Counted from the stretch's first letter, positions 23,580 to 36,599 are shown. The stretch: DNA of 64,000 nt from Blastocladiella emersonii ATCC 22665 (GCA_025594325.1 JANHCV010000014.1:744001-808000); one strand, 5' to 3'. Made by a program: numbers and translations. Notes: generated by a model from the sequence alone, not told the origin.

Positions 23580-23930
23580 GATGCAGTACTCCCCAGGTCG
23601 TCGAGAGGACCGGACTCCTCCCGGACGAGCGTGCGAAAACGAAGGCATTTGGCGGCGCCACGCGAACCACAACAGCGCCACACATCACATGGTTGATCGA
23701 CGCGTCTCCGAGCCGCTCGCGCTCCGACCCGGCGATTGCGAGTACGCAAACTGGTGGTGAAGTACCTTAGAGCTTCCGATTGTGCGCTTTTATCTTCCTT
23801 AACGAGGTTCCGAGTACGCAAAGCGCGCCCTGCTCAACCGAGTGTCGCGAGAAGTTTCACGCGTTTCAGCTGGTCTCACAGCAGCTCTCAGCGGCCATCG
23901 ACACGCTGAGATCATCGTCGCAACTGATCG
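23580..23930. other. Intergenic region upstream of the 23579 gene
   Basis: Contains the shared upstream motif at 23681-23708 (CACATCACATG then TTGATCGACGCGTCTC). Nothing else recognised. Confidence 0.5.
23681..23708 (-). promoter_or_regulatory. Second copy of the shared F-box-family upstream motif
   Basis: Same words and order as at about 2780-2820, here compact. It lies 105-130 bp upstream of the start at 23579 although the coding sequences downstream are strongly diverged. Role inferred from conservation only. Confidence 0.4.
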
Positions 23931-23939
23931 GAGAGGAGT

Positions 23940-25080
23940 ACCCGAAGAGCAAAAGGCACTGAGGTGTCAGTTGTATTGTGCGATTGGGGAAAATCCCTGA
24001 GTTGTGCAATTTCCATCGTCTCGCTCATCATGCTCAGCACCGCGGCAAGCAGTAACCGCGATTTCGTCCACCAGTCCACGCGTCATCGAGCGGTATTAGG
24101 TGGAACGGCCGAGGAGGCCAGGGGGAAGCGTATCCGTAAGCCAGATCAGACTCGCAACCTTGTTATTGACACGGGTATGCTCGGCGACCCCGGACCAGAA
24201 CGCGACTTTGGTGTAGCGATGGTTGAATGCGATGCCGTCCTTGATCCCCTGCTTGTATGCCCAATCCAGCGCGGCCGTGTTTTCGGCGTCCACCAAGCTC
24301 TTGAACGTGTGGAGCCACTCGACGGTGCAGGTCCAGACCCTCCAATATTGGTGCGTCTTGAGGCTGTCGAGCAAGTTGAAGCTGCTCGCCGACAGCGCCA
24401 TGGGCAAAAGCATTCCCGGGGACATGAGCGAAGTGGGCTGGCCATCTGCAAGCCACTCGAAGGCCTCGACGTTGTCCTGCTCGATGGCGGCCGTGACGGC
24501 GCGCTTTGAGAACAAGGGCGATTCGCGCGACTTGATCCACCACCGAACCGTGTCGCGATGGCCGGCGCAGATGGGTCCATCGTGAGCGCGGACAGTGTAG
24601 CGGTAGCCAAGTAGGTCATTATCGAGGAACCACTGCAAGATATCATGATGACCATTCGCCGATGCTTCATCGATGAGCGGCGGCACTAGGGTGACGCACG
24701 TGCACCGGAGAAACCACTTCTCGAGCGCGCGAAGGTCGCCAGCAGCGCAGAGAAGCGTGGCGTAGAAATTCGAGGCGTGGCAGCACTCTTTTTCGGAGTC
24801 GGAATCGTCATTGGAATGGTCGTCCGAGTTGTCGCCTCCACTCAAAGCGTGAGCGAGTTCTGGTTTGGCCGCAGCCTTCGGCCGACCAACCTCGTGCACG
24901 GGCATGGTCGAACGGCGGACCTGGATGAGCATGTCGCGAAAGTACGCCTTCTTCGGATCGAGAGCGGCCTGGAGCAGCCGCGTATGAGTCGAGTACCGGA
25001 GCACGACGTAGTGAAGGCGAGCAAGGCCGGGCGCGACGCGCAAGAGCGAGAACGGGTCGGTGCCGCGCGGGTCGCGTGGG
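23940..25080 (-). pseudogene. Ankyrin-like family pseudogene cut by a LINE-type fragment
   Basis: Reads from about 25080 (DPRGTDPFSLLRVAPGLARL, the family block that normally begins near residue 30) down to 24096, including TVRWWIKSRESPLFSKRAV and EQDNVEAFEWLADG, with an acidic/Ser insert (DNSDDHSNDDSDSEKE). The first 30 residues are gone, replaced at about 25075-25085 by retrotransposon sequence on the opposite strand. Near 24096 the frame ends; the family tail resumes in another frame around 24075 (RVDWWTKSRLLLAAV) after loss of about 25 residues. So it lacks its start, has an internal deletion with frameshift, and is not expected to be functional. Confidence 0.7.
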
Positions 25081-26300
25081 TCAAGGGCCACAGCGGCGAC
25101 CTCGGCAACATGGCGGCTGATGTGTTCGGCGCAGCGGAGCACAGCCGCGGCGAAGATACGGTGCGCGTGCACCCGGGCATGCGCGAGGTCGTGACGCCGT
25201 CGCACGCGCTGCACTTCATGGGCGTACCCGTGTGCTCGGACCCGCGCGCGTTCGTGGTACGCCGACTCGAGACCGAGTGCGCGACGCGGGCTGCCATGGT
25301 GCTCGCGCTGCAAGCGGACGTGGTCGGCGGCGGGCTCCAGGGCGTCAACGCGGTCCTCGACAGCGCGGACTGGCTGGCGACGTCGCCCGCGATCCACTGC
25401 GGGACCAAGCCGCTCGCGCAGGACACGTCGCGCGCGAGCAGAACGGCATTTCGGGCGTCCCGCTCAAGGCCTCCTGCCGTCGCGCCAAGGCCTGCGCGCG
25501 CTGTACCCGACGCGGTTCGTGCACGGTGACAAGTGCACGTGCGGCGCCGTCGACTCGCAGTCGCCGCACTACACGTCGTGTCCCGACCACCCGCCCGGCT
25601 GCGACGACGAGCTCGTCGGCGGCGGCGTCTGCGCGTCCGTCAAGACCAAGAACACCTCGCTCCTCGGCGTCTCGGTGCCCGCAGCCGAGCGGCGGCCAGC
25701 GCAGGACCCGATCGGCGGCCTCATCGCGGGCGGGCCGACGCTCGACCAGGCCGTCGCGACGGGCGGCGGCGCGGATCGCCGAGCAGCTCGTGCGCCCCGA
25801 CACGCTGCACCGGCTCATGGCGTTCGTCGTGCTCAAGGGCGACGTGGACCAGTACAAGGCGCTCGTGCACGCCGAGCTGCCCGAGCATACGCCCGAGACG
25901 CTCGAGCAGGAGCAGCATCGCCGCGCCGCCGACGCCGCGGACACGGCGGTCCAGGCCGCCATTGAGGCCGAGCTCCCGCGCCGCGAGCCGCCGTCGCCGC
26001 GCACCGTGGTCGCGCAGGTCGTGTTGCTCGCGGGCCAATTGACAACGCTGACACGGGCGCCGGCTAGCAAGGCGTCGGGGCAGCCGCGGTGTGCGCCCGG
26101 TTGGGCTCAAGTGCATCGTGGCCGTGCCCGCGGCCGCCGCCGCCACCGCGGCTGAAAACGAGTTCCAGTCCGCGATCGGCCCTCGAGGCGCTCAAACAGT
26201 TCCGCAACGCCGAGGCCGTCCGCGTACGATCGCTACTGCGGGACTCGCCGCTGCCTGAGCGGCCCGATCATCATCCTTCTTCTCCCTCACCCGTGTAGAC
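25075..26300 (+). mobile_element. 5'-truncated LINE-type retrotransposon fragment (RNase H to 3' end)
   Basis: Starts inside an RNase H domain: RVAWVKGHSGDLGNMAAD keeps the His and Asp of the conserved WVKGHSG-x-GN-x-AAD motif. About 130 residues later is a Cys/His cluster (CTCGAVDSQSPHYTSC), the CxC...HxxxC zinc-binding motif often found at the C-terminus of Tad/I-type non-LTR elements. Frame changes occur near 25440 and 25770, and downstream IAEQLVRPDTLHRLMAFVVL is in a third frame. No clear poly(A) tail; the 3' limit near 26300 is a guess. Its 5' truncation is typical of LINE insertion and it has destroyed the 5' end of the ankyrin-like gene. Confidence 0.6.
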
Positions 26301-26744
26301 CAAGTGCAAGCCCTGGAACGAGCGTGCGCACGCGCGCCGAGTTCCCGTCCTGTCGATATTCTGTCCCTCCCTCGTCGTTCTCGCTGCCCCACTATACACC
26401 TATGATTTGTGAACGGGATATTGGTTGCGTGTGAGGGTCAGGGAAAGGGCCGAGAGGCTGAGCGGCGGCGTAGCAACGCATCACACGCCGTCACATGTCC
26501 GCGCGCCGTCGCGTCCGGTCCTCGCTCTCCCCCCGAGGTTGCTCGAGCCCGCCGTCGTGACGCCGGCTGGTATGACCATTTTCGCATGCAGCACAGCGCA
26601 ACGACACGCCGACCGACGAGACACACGCGCTGACCGCTCCGCCTTCCCTTCACGCGCCGTGCGTCTCCCCCGACTATAGTCCGATTCTCCCTCCCACTGG
26701 TCCCTGACGCCCCGCTCCGTTCGCAGCGTAGCGTAGCAGCGACC
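26301..26744 (+). other. Upstream region of the midasin gene
   Basis: No gene recognised. Contains the presumed promoter of the gene starting at 26745; pyrimidine-rich stretches lie at 26660-26725. Confidence 0.4.
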
Positions 26745-29700
26745 ATGGAGATTGTCGACTTTTGCCTCGACCTGCGGGGCCCCGTCCGCGCCGTCTTGGC
26801 CGCCACCGCCAATGTGACGGATGCGCGCGGCCCCGCGGCCATCGCCGTCACCAGCAACCGCGGCCATGACGCCCTCTCCACCCTCGCTTCCCTCTTCCCC
26901 GAGTCGAACCCAACACCGCTCGACCGCCACGCCAAGGAGGCCGCGCTCACCGCGCTCGCCGCCGTGCTCGCCGACCCGCGCTTCACCCGCGCCGTCGTCG
27001 CCGCGTGCCGCCCGCTCCTCCTCGACCTCGTCGCACGCATCGTGCACGCTTCCCCGCAGACCGAGTCGCTCTCGCGCAGCCCCGCCAAGTCGGCTCCCGG
27101 CAAACGCCGCCGGAGCTTTAGTGGAGATGCATCCGAGGATGCCAACGGTACGCACCCTTTGCCGCGCGCGCACGGAACTCGTCGCTGATCCCCGAATTCG
27201 ACCTTCCGTGTAGCCATGGACGTGGACACCGCGCCGCCGACCTCCCTCGCCGCGCTCTCCGCACACGAGTCGACGTGCGTTGCGCTCGCGACCATCGTCC
27301 TGATCGCCCCGCAGTCGCGCCTGTTCGTCGCCCGCTACTTTGCCGCGCACCCGCCGCCGACCGACCGCCTCGCCCTGCACCTCCTGAACGGCGACTCCCC
27401 CAACCCCAACACCCTCATCCCCGTCGCGCACGCCAACATCGAGGCCGTCCTCCTCGCCACCCACCGCCTGCTCGCCCACGTCCCCGCGGTCCGCGGGACG
27501 TGGAACCTGCACCCGCTGCACGCGCTCGTCGACGCGCCCGTCCTCGCGCCGCGCGCGCGCGTGGTTGTCGCGCATATCCTCGCCGAGTATTTCGCGGTCG
27601 CCGACGCCGAGCGCGCCGCGATCGTCCGCCGCGCGTCCGAGACCGACGCGTTTTTCGCGCTCGAGGAGCTCGCCGTCGTCCGGGCGCTCCAGGACGAGCT
27701 CGCTGCGCCCGCGCCCGCACATGCGGTTGAGGCGGCGGGCGAGCCCGTGACGGTCACCGCCGACTACCTGTCGCCGTACGTCGTCGACGTGTGCGGGATC
27801 CTGCTCCCGACCGACGCTGCGCCGGCTGCGGACCGCGTGTCGACGCTCGTCGAGACCCCGACCACGCGCCGCAACATCTGCGCCATCGCCATGGCCGCAT
27901 CGCTCGGCTCGCCCGTCCTGCTCGAGGGCATCACGGGCTCGGGCAAGACGTGCCTGATCGAGGACCTCGCCGCGCGCCTCGGCCGCGCCTCCACCCTGAC
28001 CAAGATCCACCTCGGCGACCAGTCGGACGGCAAGACGCTGCTCGGCACCTACGTCGCGACGTCGACGCCCGGCCAGTTTGCGTGGTCGCGCGGCGTCCTG
28101 ACGCGCGCCGTCATGGACGGCCACTGGCTGGTCCTCGAGGATATCGACATGGCGTCCAAGGACGTGGTCTCGCTGCTCGTGCCGCTGCTCGAGAAGCGCA
28201 CCCTGTACGTGCCGCAGCGCGGGCAGGAGATCACCGCGCACCCGAACTTCCAGCTGTTCGCGACGACCGCGCTCGACCCCTTCACCCTCGCCCCGCGCAT
28301 GTCTGCCGCGCAGGGCCTCGGCGCGTCGCTCTGGACCCACGTCCGCATCGCGCAGCTCGGCCGCGACGAGCTCCTGCACGTGCTCGCGCGGCGGTTCCCG
28401 CGGCTCGCGCCGCTCACGGACCTGCTGGTCGCCGCGTTCGAGCAGGTCGCGCACTTCTACCACGACCCGACGTACCGCTCGTCGTACCAGTCGGGCGGGC
28501 GGTACATGTCGACGCGCGACCTGATCAAGTGGTGCCACCGCGCGCAGATCCTCGTGGCGCCCGGCACCGATCTCGCGTACGACGCGGTGACGCGCGACGA
28601 GAACGTCGTCGAGCCGCTGCTCAAGGAGGCCATCGACGTGTTCGTGTGCATGATCCCGAACGCCGACCTGCGCCGCCGCGTCCTCGGCGTCCTGTGCGAC
28701 GCCCTCGACGTGCCCGCGGCCAAACGCGACTACTTTGCGACCCAGTACGCGCCCGAGCTCGAGCTCGGCGACACCACGTTCGCCGTCGGCCGCGTCGCGC
28801 TCCCGCTCCCGCCGCACGCGCACGGTGGTGCGGGGCGCAAGTCCTCGCGCCACCCGTTCGCGACGACCGGCCACGCGAAGCGGCTCCTCGAGCGCATCGC
28901 GGTCGCGGTCGCCATGACCGAGCCCGTCCTGCTCGTCGGCGAGACCGGGTGCGGCAAGACGACCGTCGTCCAGCACCTCGCGCGCACGCTGCACAAGCGG
29001 CTGCACGTCATCAACCTGTCGCAGCAGACCGAGTCGTCGGACCTCATGGGCGGGTTCAAGCCCGCGTCCATGGCCGCGCACGTGGCGCCGCTCGTCAAGG
29101 AGTTTTACGCGCTGTTTGCGGCGACGTTCTCGGTCAAGAAGAACCAGGCGTTCCTCGACGCCGTCCGCAAGGCCCACGCCAAGTCCAAGTTCGAGCCGCT
29201 CGTCGTCCAGTTCATGAAGGCGCTCAAGATGGCGCAGGACCGGTTCGACAAGGCCGACGTTTCGGGGGCCAACGCCAAGGCGATCCCGCCGCAGGTCCGC
29301 CAGGACTGGAAGGAGTTCGGCGCCCGCGTCGCCGACCTCCGCAACATGCTCGGGTCCGCGGCCAAGCTCTTCTTCTCGTTCGTCGAGGGCACGCTCGTGT
29401 CGGCGATCCGCAAGGGCGACTGGGTCCTGCTCGACGAGGTCAACCTGGCCTCCGCCGAGACCCTCGAGTCCCTGTCGGGCCTGCTCGAGCAGCACGGGTC
29501 GCTGCTCCTCACGGAGCGCGGCGACGAGGAGGTGGTCCCGCGGCACCCCGAGTTCCGCATCTTCGCGTGCATGAACCCGGCGACCGACGTCGGCAAGCGC
29601 GACCTCCCGATCGGCCTGCGCAACCGGTTCACCGAGATCTACGTCGAGTCGCCCGACAACTACCTCGACGACCTCACCCTGATCGTCGGGTCGTACCTCG

Positions 29701-32700
29701 CGACGCTCGCGCACGCCGACGCCAACGTCGTCGGCGACGTCGTCCAGTTCTACCTCGACGCGAAACGGCTCGCCGAGTCGAGTCTGTACGACGGCGCCGG
29801 CACCCGCCCGCACTTCTCACTCCGCACGCTGTCCCGCGCGCTGAGTTTCGTGGCCGCCGTCGCGCCCATGTTCGGCCTCCGCCGCGCGCTGTTCGAGGGC
29901 TTCTCCATGACGTTCCTGACGCTGCTCGACCTCGCCTCGCAGCGCACCATGCTCGACGTGATCCACACCACGCTGCTGCGCGGCAACGCCAAGCTGCTCA
30001 AGCACCCGACGCCCGCTCCCGCGAACCCCGACGACTACGTGCAGTTCGAGTCGTTCTGGCTCCGCCGCGGCCCGCACGAGTACGCCGGCGAGCCGCCCGC
30101 GTACATCCTGACGCCGTCGGTGCACCGCAACCTGCTCAACCTGGCGCGGTCGGTGATGACGGCCAAGTACCCGGTGCTGATCCAGGGCCCGACGTCGTCG
30201 GGCAAGACGAGCATGATCGAGCACCTGGCGCGCGTCACGCACCACCAGTTTGTGCGCATCAACAACCACGAGCACACGGACCTCCAGGAGTACCTCGGGT
30301 GCTACGTGTCGGACGACACGGGGAAGCTCGTGTTCAAGGAGGGCGCGCTCGTCACGGCGCTCAAGGAGGGCCACTGGATCGTCCTCGACGAACTCAACCT
30401 CGCGCCCACGGACGTCCTCGAGGCCCTCAACCGCCTGCTCGACGATAACCGCGAGCTGTTCATCCCCGAGACCCAGCAGGTCGTCCGCCCGCACCCGCAC
30501 TTCATGCTGTTCGCGACGCAGAACCCGCCCAGCTACGGCGGCCGCAAGGTGCTCTCGCGCGCGTTCCGCAACCGGTTCCTCGAGCTCCACTTTGACGACC
30601 TCCCCGACGACGAGCTGCACACGATTTTGGCGGGTCGCTGCGCGGTCGCCCCCTCGTACGCGAAAGCCATCATCGCCGTGTACCAGGAGCTCCGCAAGCG
30701 CCGCATGGAGTCGCGCCTGTTCGACGGCAAGGCCTCGTTCGCCACCCTCCGCGACCTGTTCCGCTGGGCCAACCGCCCCGCCCAGACGTACCAGGCCCTC
30801 GCCGAGAACGGGTGGATGATTTTGGGGGAACGCGTCCGGTCCGCCGCCGAGCGCAAGCTCGTCATCGAGGTGCTCCAGGGGATGAAGAAGGGCATCGTCA
30901 TCGACCCGCCCGCGCTTTACGCCCGCACCTTTGACCAGTTCCGCGCCGCGCTGCCCGATACCGTCGTGTGGAACAACACGATGAAGCGGCTGTTCGCCCT
31001 CACGGTCGCGTGCATCCAGCACCACGAGCCCGTCCTCCTCGTCGGCGAGACCGGGTGCGGCAAGACGACCGTGTGCCAGGTCCTCGCCCAGCTCTTCGCC
31101 ACCCCGCTCGTCATCGTCAACTGCCACCAGCACTCGGAGACGTCTGACTTTATCGGGTCGCAGCGGCCCGCACGCGGTTCCGCCGGTGACCATGACGCCG
31201 AGGGTGCCGCGAACGAGAAGCTGTTCGAGTGGCAGGACGGCCCGCTGATCCAGGCCATGAAGCACGGGCACTACTTGCTCCTCGACGAGATCTCGCTCGC
31301 CGACGACTCGGTCCTCGAGCGGCTCAACTCGATCCTCGAGCCCGCGCGCACGCTCCTCATCGCCGAAAAGGGCGGCGACGTCGAGCAGGTGACGGCCGTC
31401 GACGCGTTCCGGTTCCTCGCCACCATGAACCCCGGCGGCGACTACGGGAAAAAGGAGCTCTCGCCCGCGCTCCGCAACCGGTTCACCGAGATCTGGACCG
31501 ACCAGGTCGACGACTACGCGGACCTGCACGAGATTGTCGCCGCCAAGCTCCGCGGCGACGCGGCCACGGCGGCCACGATCCTCGACTACGTGACCTGGTT
31601 CAAGGACCAGTGCCGCCACGATCACGTCGCGTGCGTCATCTCGATGCGCGACCTGATCGCGTGGGCCGAGTTTGTCCTCGCGTCCGCGCCGCAGCTCGGC
31701 CGCAACAACGCGGTGCTGCACGGCGGCGCCATGGTCCTCCTCGACGGCCTCAAGTCGCCCGCGTTCGCCGCGCGGTGCCTCGCCGAGCTCGAGGCGCGGA
31801 CTGGTGCCGCCGTTGAGAGCATGACGGACGTCGTCGACGCCGACGGCCGGTTCGGGATCGGCGCCTTCACCATCGCCCACGGCACGCACCCCGCCAAGCC
31901 CGCCCGCCACACGCTCAACGCGCCAACGTCCCGCGAGAACCTCCTCCGCGTCCTCCGCGCGCTGCAGATCCCCGCCAAGGCGATCCTCTTCGAGGGCAGC
32001 CCCGGCGTCGGCAAGACGTCCCTCGTCTCCGCCCTCGCGCAGCTGTCGGGCCACGCGCTCGTCCGCATCAACCTCAGCGAGCAGACGGACCTCATCGACC
32101 TGTTTGGCAGCGATCTGCCCGTCGAGGGCGGCGCCGCCGGCGAGTTTGCGTGGCGCGACGGCCCGTTCCTCGCGGCCATGAAGGCTGGCGACTGGGTGCT
32201 GCTCGACGAGCTCAACCTCGCGTCGCAGCCGGTCCTCGAGGGGCTCAACGCGTGCCTCGACCACCGCGGGTCCGTGTACCTCCCCGAGCTCGACCGCAGC
32301 TTCGACAAGCACGCCGACTTCCGCATCTTCGGCGCGCAGAACCCGCTCGAGGAGGGCGGCGGCCGCCGCGGTCTCCCGAAATCGTTCCTCAACCGGTTCA
32401 CGCAGGTCCACGTCATGCCCCTCACCGACCACGACCTCATGACCATCGTCGCCGACATGCACCCGAACGTCGCCGGCGACGCCGTCGTCCGCCAGATGCT
32501 CGAGTTCAACTCGCAGCTCCACCACAAGACCATGGTCGCCCGCGAGTTCGGCATGGCCGGCTCGCCGTGGGAGTTCAACCTCCGCGACGTGCTCCGCTGG
32601 CTCGAGCTCATGGCCAAGACGGGCACGGCGGACCCCGCCGCGTTCCTCGACGTCCTCTACCTCCAGTGCATGCAGTCGGACGCCGACCGCGCCAAGACGC

Positions 32701-35700
32701 TGGCCCTGTGGAACGCCGTCACCGGCGCCGACCTCGTGCCCGCCAACCCGGACCTGCTCGTCACCCCCGAGTCGGTCGCCGTCGGCAGCGTCACCGTCCC
32801 GCGCGCCACCGGTGTGGGCGCCGGCGCGGCGTTCCCCGCCCAGCACGTGCTCGTCCCGCACTCGATGCTGCGCCCGCTGCACGCGCTGCTCACGAGCGTG
32901 CACGCCGGGTGGATGTCGATGGTGATCGGTCCGTCGGGCTCTGGCAAGACGGAACTCGTCCGCGCGGCCGCCGCGCTCACGGGCAACGCGCTCGTCGAGT
33001 TCGCCATGAACTCGTCCGTCGACGCCCTCGAGCTTCTCGGCGGGTTCGAGCAGGTCGACCGCACCCGGTGCATCGAGCAGCTCACGCGCGCGCTCGCCGC
33101 CGACTCGCGCCGTGTTTTGGCAGTGGTTTCGGGCGTCGCGCCCGCGCTCGCCCAGAACGTCGAGCGCGAGAGTCTCGCGCAGCTCGCGGCCTACGCGCAC
33201 GCCGAGCATTTGACGGTCGACCAGCTGCGCCACTGGACCGACCTCCTCGCGTACGTGTGCGCCGCCACGGGCCAGCCCGACCACAAGCCGCACCACGCGC
33301 GGCTCGTCGCCAAGTACGAGCAGCTCGCGAGCGTCGCGGGCAAGTTCGAGTGGGTCGACGGCGTGCTGCTGGATGCGGTGCAGAACGGCAAGTGGATCCT
33401 CCTCGACAACGCCAACCTGTGCTCGCCGTCGGTCCTCGACCGGCTCAACCCGCTGTTCGAGGCGTCCGCGCACCGGCACCTGCTCATCAACGAGCGCGGG
33501 CAGACGGACGACGGCGAGTTTGTGACGGTCGAGCCGCACCCAAACTTCCGCATGTTCATGACGCTCGACCCCAAGTTTGGCCAGATCTCGCGCGCCATGC
33601 GGAATCGCGGTGTCGAAATCTCGCTCGTTGACGGGCAGTGGATGCGCGACGAGCACGTCCTCGCGCAGCTGCTCGAGGTCAAGGGCATCCGCGATGCTGG
33701 GTTGCGCGAGACGATGCTCGCCCGGTTCGCCCGCGCCGGCCACCACTCGGCCCGCGAGTTTGTCATGGCCACCGACTACGTTGCCGACATGCTCCAGCGC
33801 GGGTTCGACGCCGACCACGCCGTCGCGTTCGCTGCGCACAACACCCAGGCCGACCTGCACGCCGTCGTGAGCGGGTTCGCTGCCGTTCCCTCTGCACCGG
33901 TTTCGGACGGCCCGATCGTCCCGCACCCGCCGCTGCTCCTGCACCACTCGCTCGCGTCGCTCGTCGAGGCCAAGTTCTCGTACCTGACGTCGCAGCTCGT
34001 GCCCGACGCGCACCTCGCGCCCGCCGCCGACTGTTTCGTGGAACGCGCTGACGTCGCCCAGTGGCGCCCGCTCCTCGCGGCGTGGATGGACTGGCGCACG
34101 CAGAGCCCCGCGCTCGCGCCGCTCCGCGTCAGCGGCGACCACCTCGCGGTGCTCCTCGACCGCATGGCCGCGGCCGATTTTGCCCGCGACAACCACGTGC
34201 TCGCCAAGGCGGTGCTGCTGTTCATCAAGCTGCAGCTCGCGCAGGAGTCGGTCCTTGACCAGACGGCGAACCTCAAGCTGTCGAAGATGAACGTCGTGCA
34301 GCGGTCGCACTGCTTCACCGCGTTCCCGCACCGCGTGTCCAAGGTCGAGATCCCGCCCGTCGTCGTGCCGCTGTACCCGCTGCTCGGCGCGCTCGAGGCC
34401 GGCATGGCCGCCGCGATGCTCGATTCCGCGGCGTCCGCCGAGACCGCGCTCCCCGTCCTCCTGTGGGCGTGGTCCATGTGGTCGCAGTGCCTCGTGCAGC
34501 ACGAGCTCAACCTCGACCTCCTCGACGCGCACGTGTCGCAGCTCATTGACGCGACCAAGGCCGCGCCCGCGTTCGCGCAGCTCCACGCGCACCTCGTCCA
34601 GCTCCAGCGCGTGTACGCCGGCGACATGGAGGCGTCGCAGGCCGTGTGGGTCCGGCTCCACCCGTGGGCCGTGCGCACCGCCGAGCTGTACCAGCACGTC
34701 CACGACCTACTCGCCGTTGACGTGCGCCGCCTGCCCGTCGACCTGCGCAACCTCGCCGTCGACGCCCTCACCAACGTGTTCCTCGGCGACGCGACCCAGC
34801 AGGCGTCGCTCAACGAGGACCTCCCGCGCCTCGTCGCCCTCATCGAGCCGCACCTCGCTGCCGCCGCCGCTCCCGCTCCCGTTCCCGAGCAGCTGCCGCG
34901 CGACGCCGACGATCTCATGGTCGTCGACCAGCAGGCCGCCGAGGAGTCGGTCCGGTCGCTCGTCAAGGCGGCCTTTGACGCCGAGACGCAGCGGTCGCAC
35001 GCCGTGTCCAAGTGGGTGTGGTCGTCGATCATGGTCCAGGGCCTGCTCCGTGCGCACCGGTCCGGCGCCGTCGCGTCGCCCGCGACTGTCCGCCTGCTCG
35101 AGGCCCACACGCCGTCGCTTGCCGAGGCCGTGCACCTGCGCCTGCTGCAGTGGTCGCTCGGCGAGAACCACGCCGCCGAGTCGGCCGACCGCAGCTGGAA
35201 CATGCTGTACACGGACGTCCAGCGCGTGTTCCTCGACCAGTCGCTGTGGCGCCCGCAGCCCAAGGCACTGTCGGCCGAGCTCATTGCCGCGGCGCCCGAG
35301 GCCTCGGTCATCGCCATGGAGACCATCACGGCGCGCCTCAAGTCGACGGCCATGCTCATGCTCGACCACCAGGACCTCCTGCAGCTCGACCTCGCCGCGC
35401 TCGAGCGCGACCTCGTCGCCGCCCGCATGCACCTGCTGCGCGACGTTCCCGCGACGCCCCACGCGGCGGCGCGCATCGCGAGCGCGACCGAGATCGTCGC
35501 GACCGAGACTGCGAACCTCGAGCAGCTCGGGCTCGCGTGGATCCACCTCCGGCTCGCGTTCATGGAGCTCGCGGTGCCGACGTCGCCGCTCGACCCGGCC
35601 ACGCGCTTCTCGCTCGTCCACCACTACACGCGCCAGCTGCAGGGCAACCTCGAGCTCGAGCTGCAGATCTCCGCGGGCTCGCGGCCACGGCGACGACGAT

Positions 35701-35750
35701 ACCCGCTCAACAATAACGTCGCTGACCGCGCCGGCAAGGACGCGGCATAG
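26745..35750 (+). CDS. MDN1: Midasin-type dynein-like AAA ATPase, C-terminally short
   Basis: Midasin/Rea1 is the giant AAA+ machine that strips assembly factors from pre-60S ribosomes in nucleolus and nucleoplasm. Exon 1 is 26745-27147; the intron 27148-27213 (66 bp, GTACG to TAG, phase 1); exon 2 runs to 35750, about 2,979 residues. All six P-loops are present: GITGSGKT near residue 373, GETGCGKT 710, GPTSSGKT 1126, GETGCGKT 1412, GSPGVGKT 1728 and GPSGSGKT 2039, with matching Walker B segments (VLLDEVNLAS, IVLDELNLAP, LLLDEISLAD, VLLDELNLAS; ILLDNANLCS in the last). The linker starts near residue 2200. Midasins are usually 4,700-5,600 residues with an Asp/Glu-rich region and a MIDAS domain; both are missing. 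The frame ends in RRRRYPLNNNVADRAGKDAA, which looks non-homologous, so the true end may be a frameshift, an unseen intron, or a real truncation. Confidence 0.9.
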
Positions 35751-36599
35751 CGCCTGCCCGACGCCAAGTCGTGCTTCACGAAACCCACGCTGACATCCGC
35801 CGCATCGCCAACTTCTAGATCGGCGGCGACCCGCGCGAGCTCATGCGCGACCGCGGCTGCGCCCATGCCGTGTCCCTCGCCACGGTGGCCCAAGGGCGTG
35901 GCGCTTCTTGCGATCGCGCCGCGGCAGCCGCCGCCGCCCCAGCCCGAGTTTGCTCCCGTCCAGGACTGGCCCACTGTCGCGTTCGTGCTCACGGCCTGTC
36001 GCGTTTGCGATCACGGCCAGTCGCGCCCGCTCGTGCGCCGCACCTCGCGCATGTAGCGCAAGGAGCCTGCGCACCGCCTGTGCGTGTTTGCCAGCTAGCC
36101 GCCGCGCCGCGAGCCGCGCGCCGTTGGACGCAGTCGGCCGTATCGAGGTACTCATTCGCGGCGACGCCCACACTCACCCTCGCCCTCGCACTCGCTGCTG
36201 CCGACGGCCAGTCGGTCGGCCGCGCCGCACACAAGAATCCCCGGTTCAGCGGCCAGCGTCGGTATGGTCGACATCGCTGCTGCGACTCCATCGTTGTCGG
36301 ACTCGGCCGACGAGTTCTCCGCGCGGCAACGCGCGCGTCCCACTACGGGTGCGCCATCATCACTGCTGCTTATGTACCACCAGGCCTCGCTCACGTTCGC
36401 CGACCTGTGCGACCGTATCCGCCATGGCTTTGCTCGCCCGACCCTCCGCGCGCTCGCTTGCCGCCGCCCCGTGCCGCTTCGCCCACCATCACGGCGGCAT
36501 CTGCAAGCTCTCTCCTTCCACGCCCACGGGCTCAATACAGAATCTTCTTCATTCTTTGCAACACGTCTGTCGGCCGGCCCAACAAAGTTGACTAGACGA
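35751..36599. other. Region after midasin, possibly decayed coding sequence
   Basis: No intact gene. In another frame just past the midasin stop the plus strand reads RQVVLHETHADIRRIANF, then TAG, then IGGDPRELMRD (about 35763-35855); it looks protein-like and could be the continuing midasin linker after a frameshift. Beyond 35900 the sequence is GC-rich and I see no homology. No MIDAS (DxSxS) sequence was found. Confidence 0.4.

Noticed and set aside
26481-34703. Very long minus-strand open frames opposite midasin (over 1,100 and 1,600 codons)
   Set aside because: They mirror the codon bias of the GC-rich plus-strand gene, are dominated by Arg/Glu/Val/Leu, and have no domains.
35843-36595. 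Plus-strand protein of 250 codons after midasin
   Set aside because: Ala/Arg/Pro-rich composition in several frames at once; no family match.
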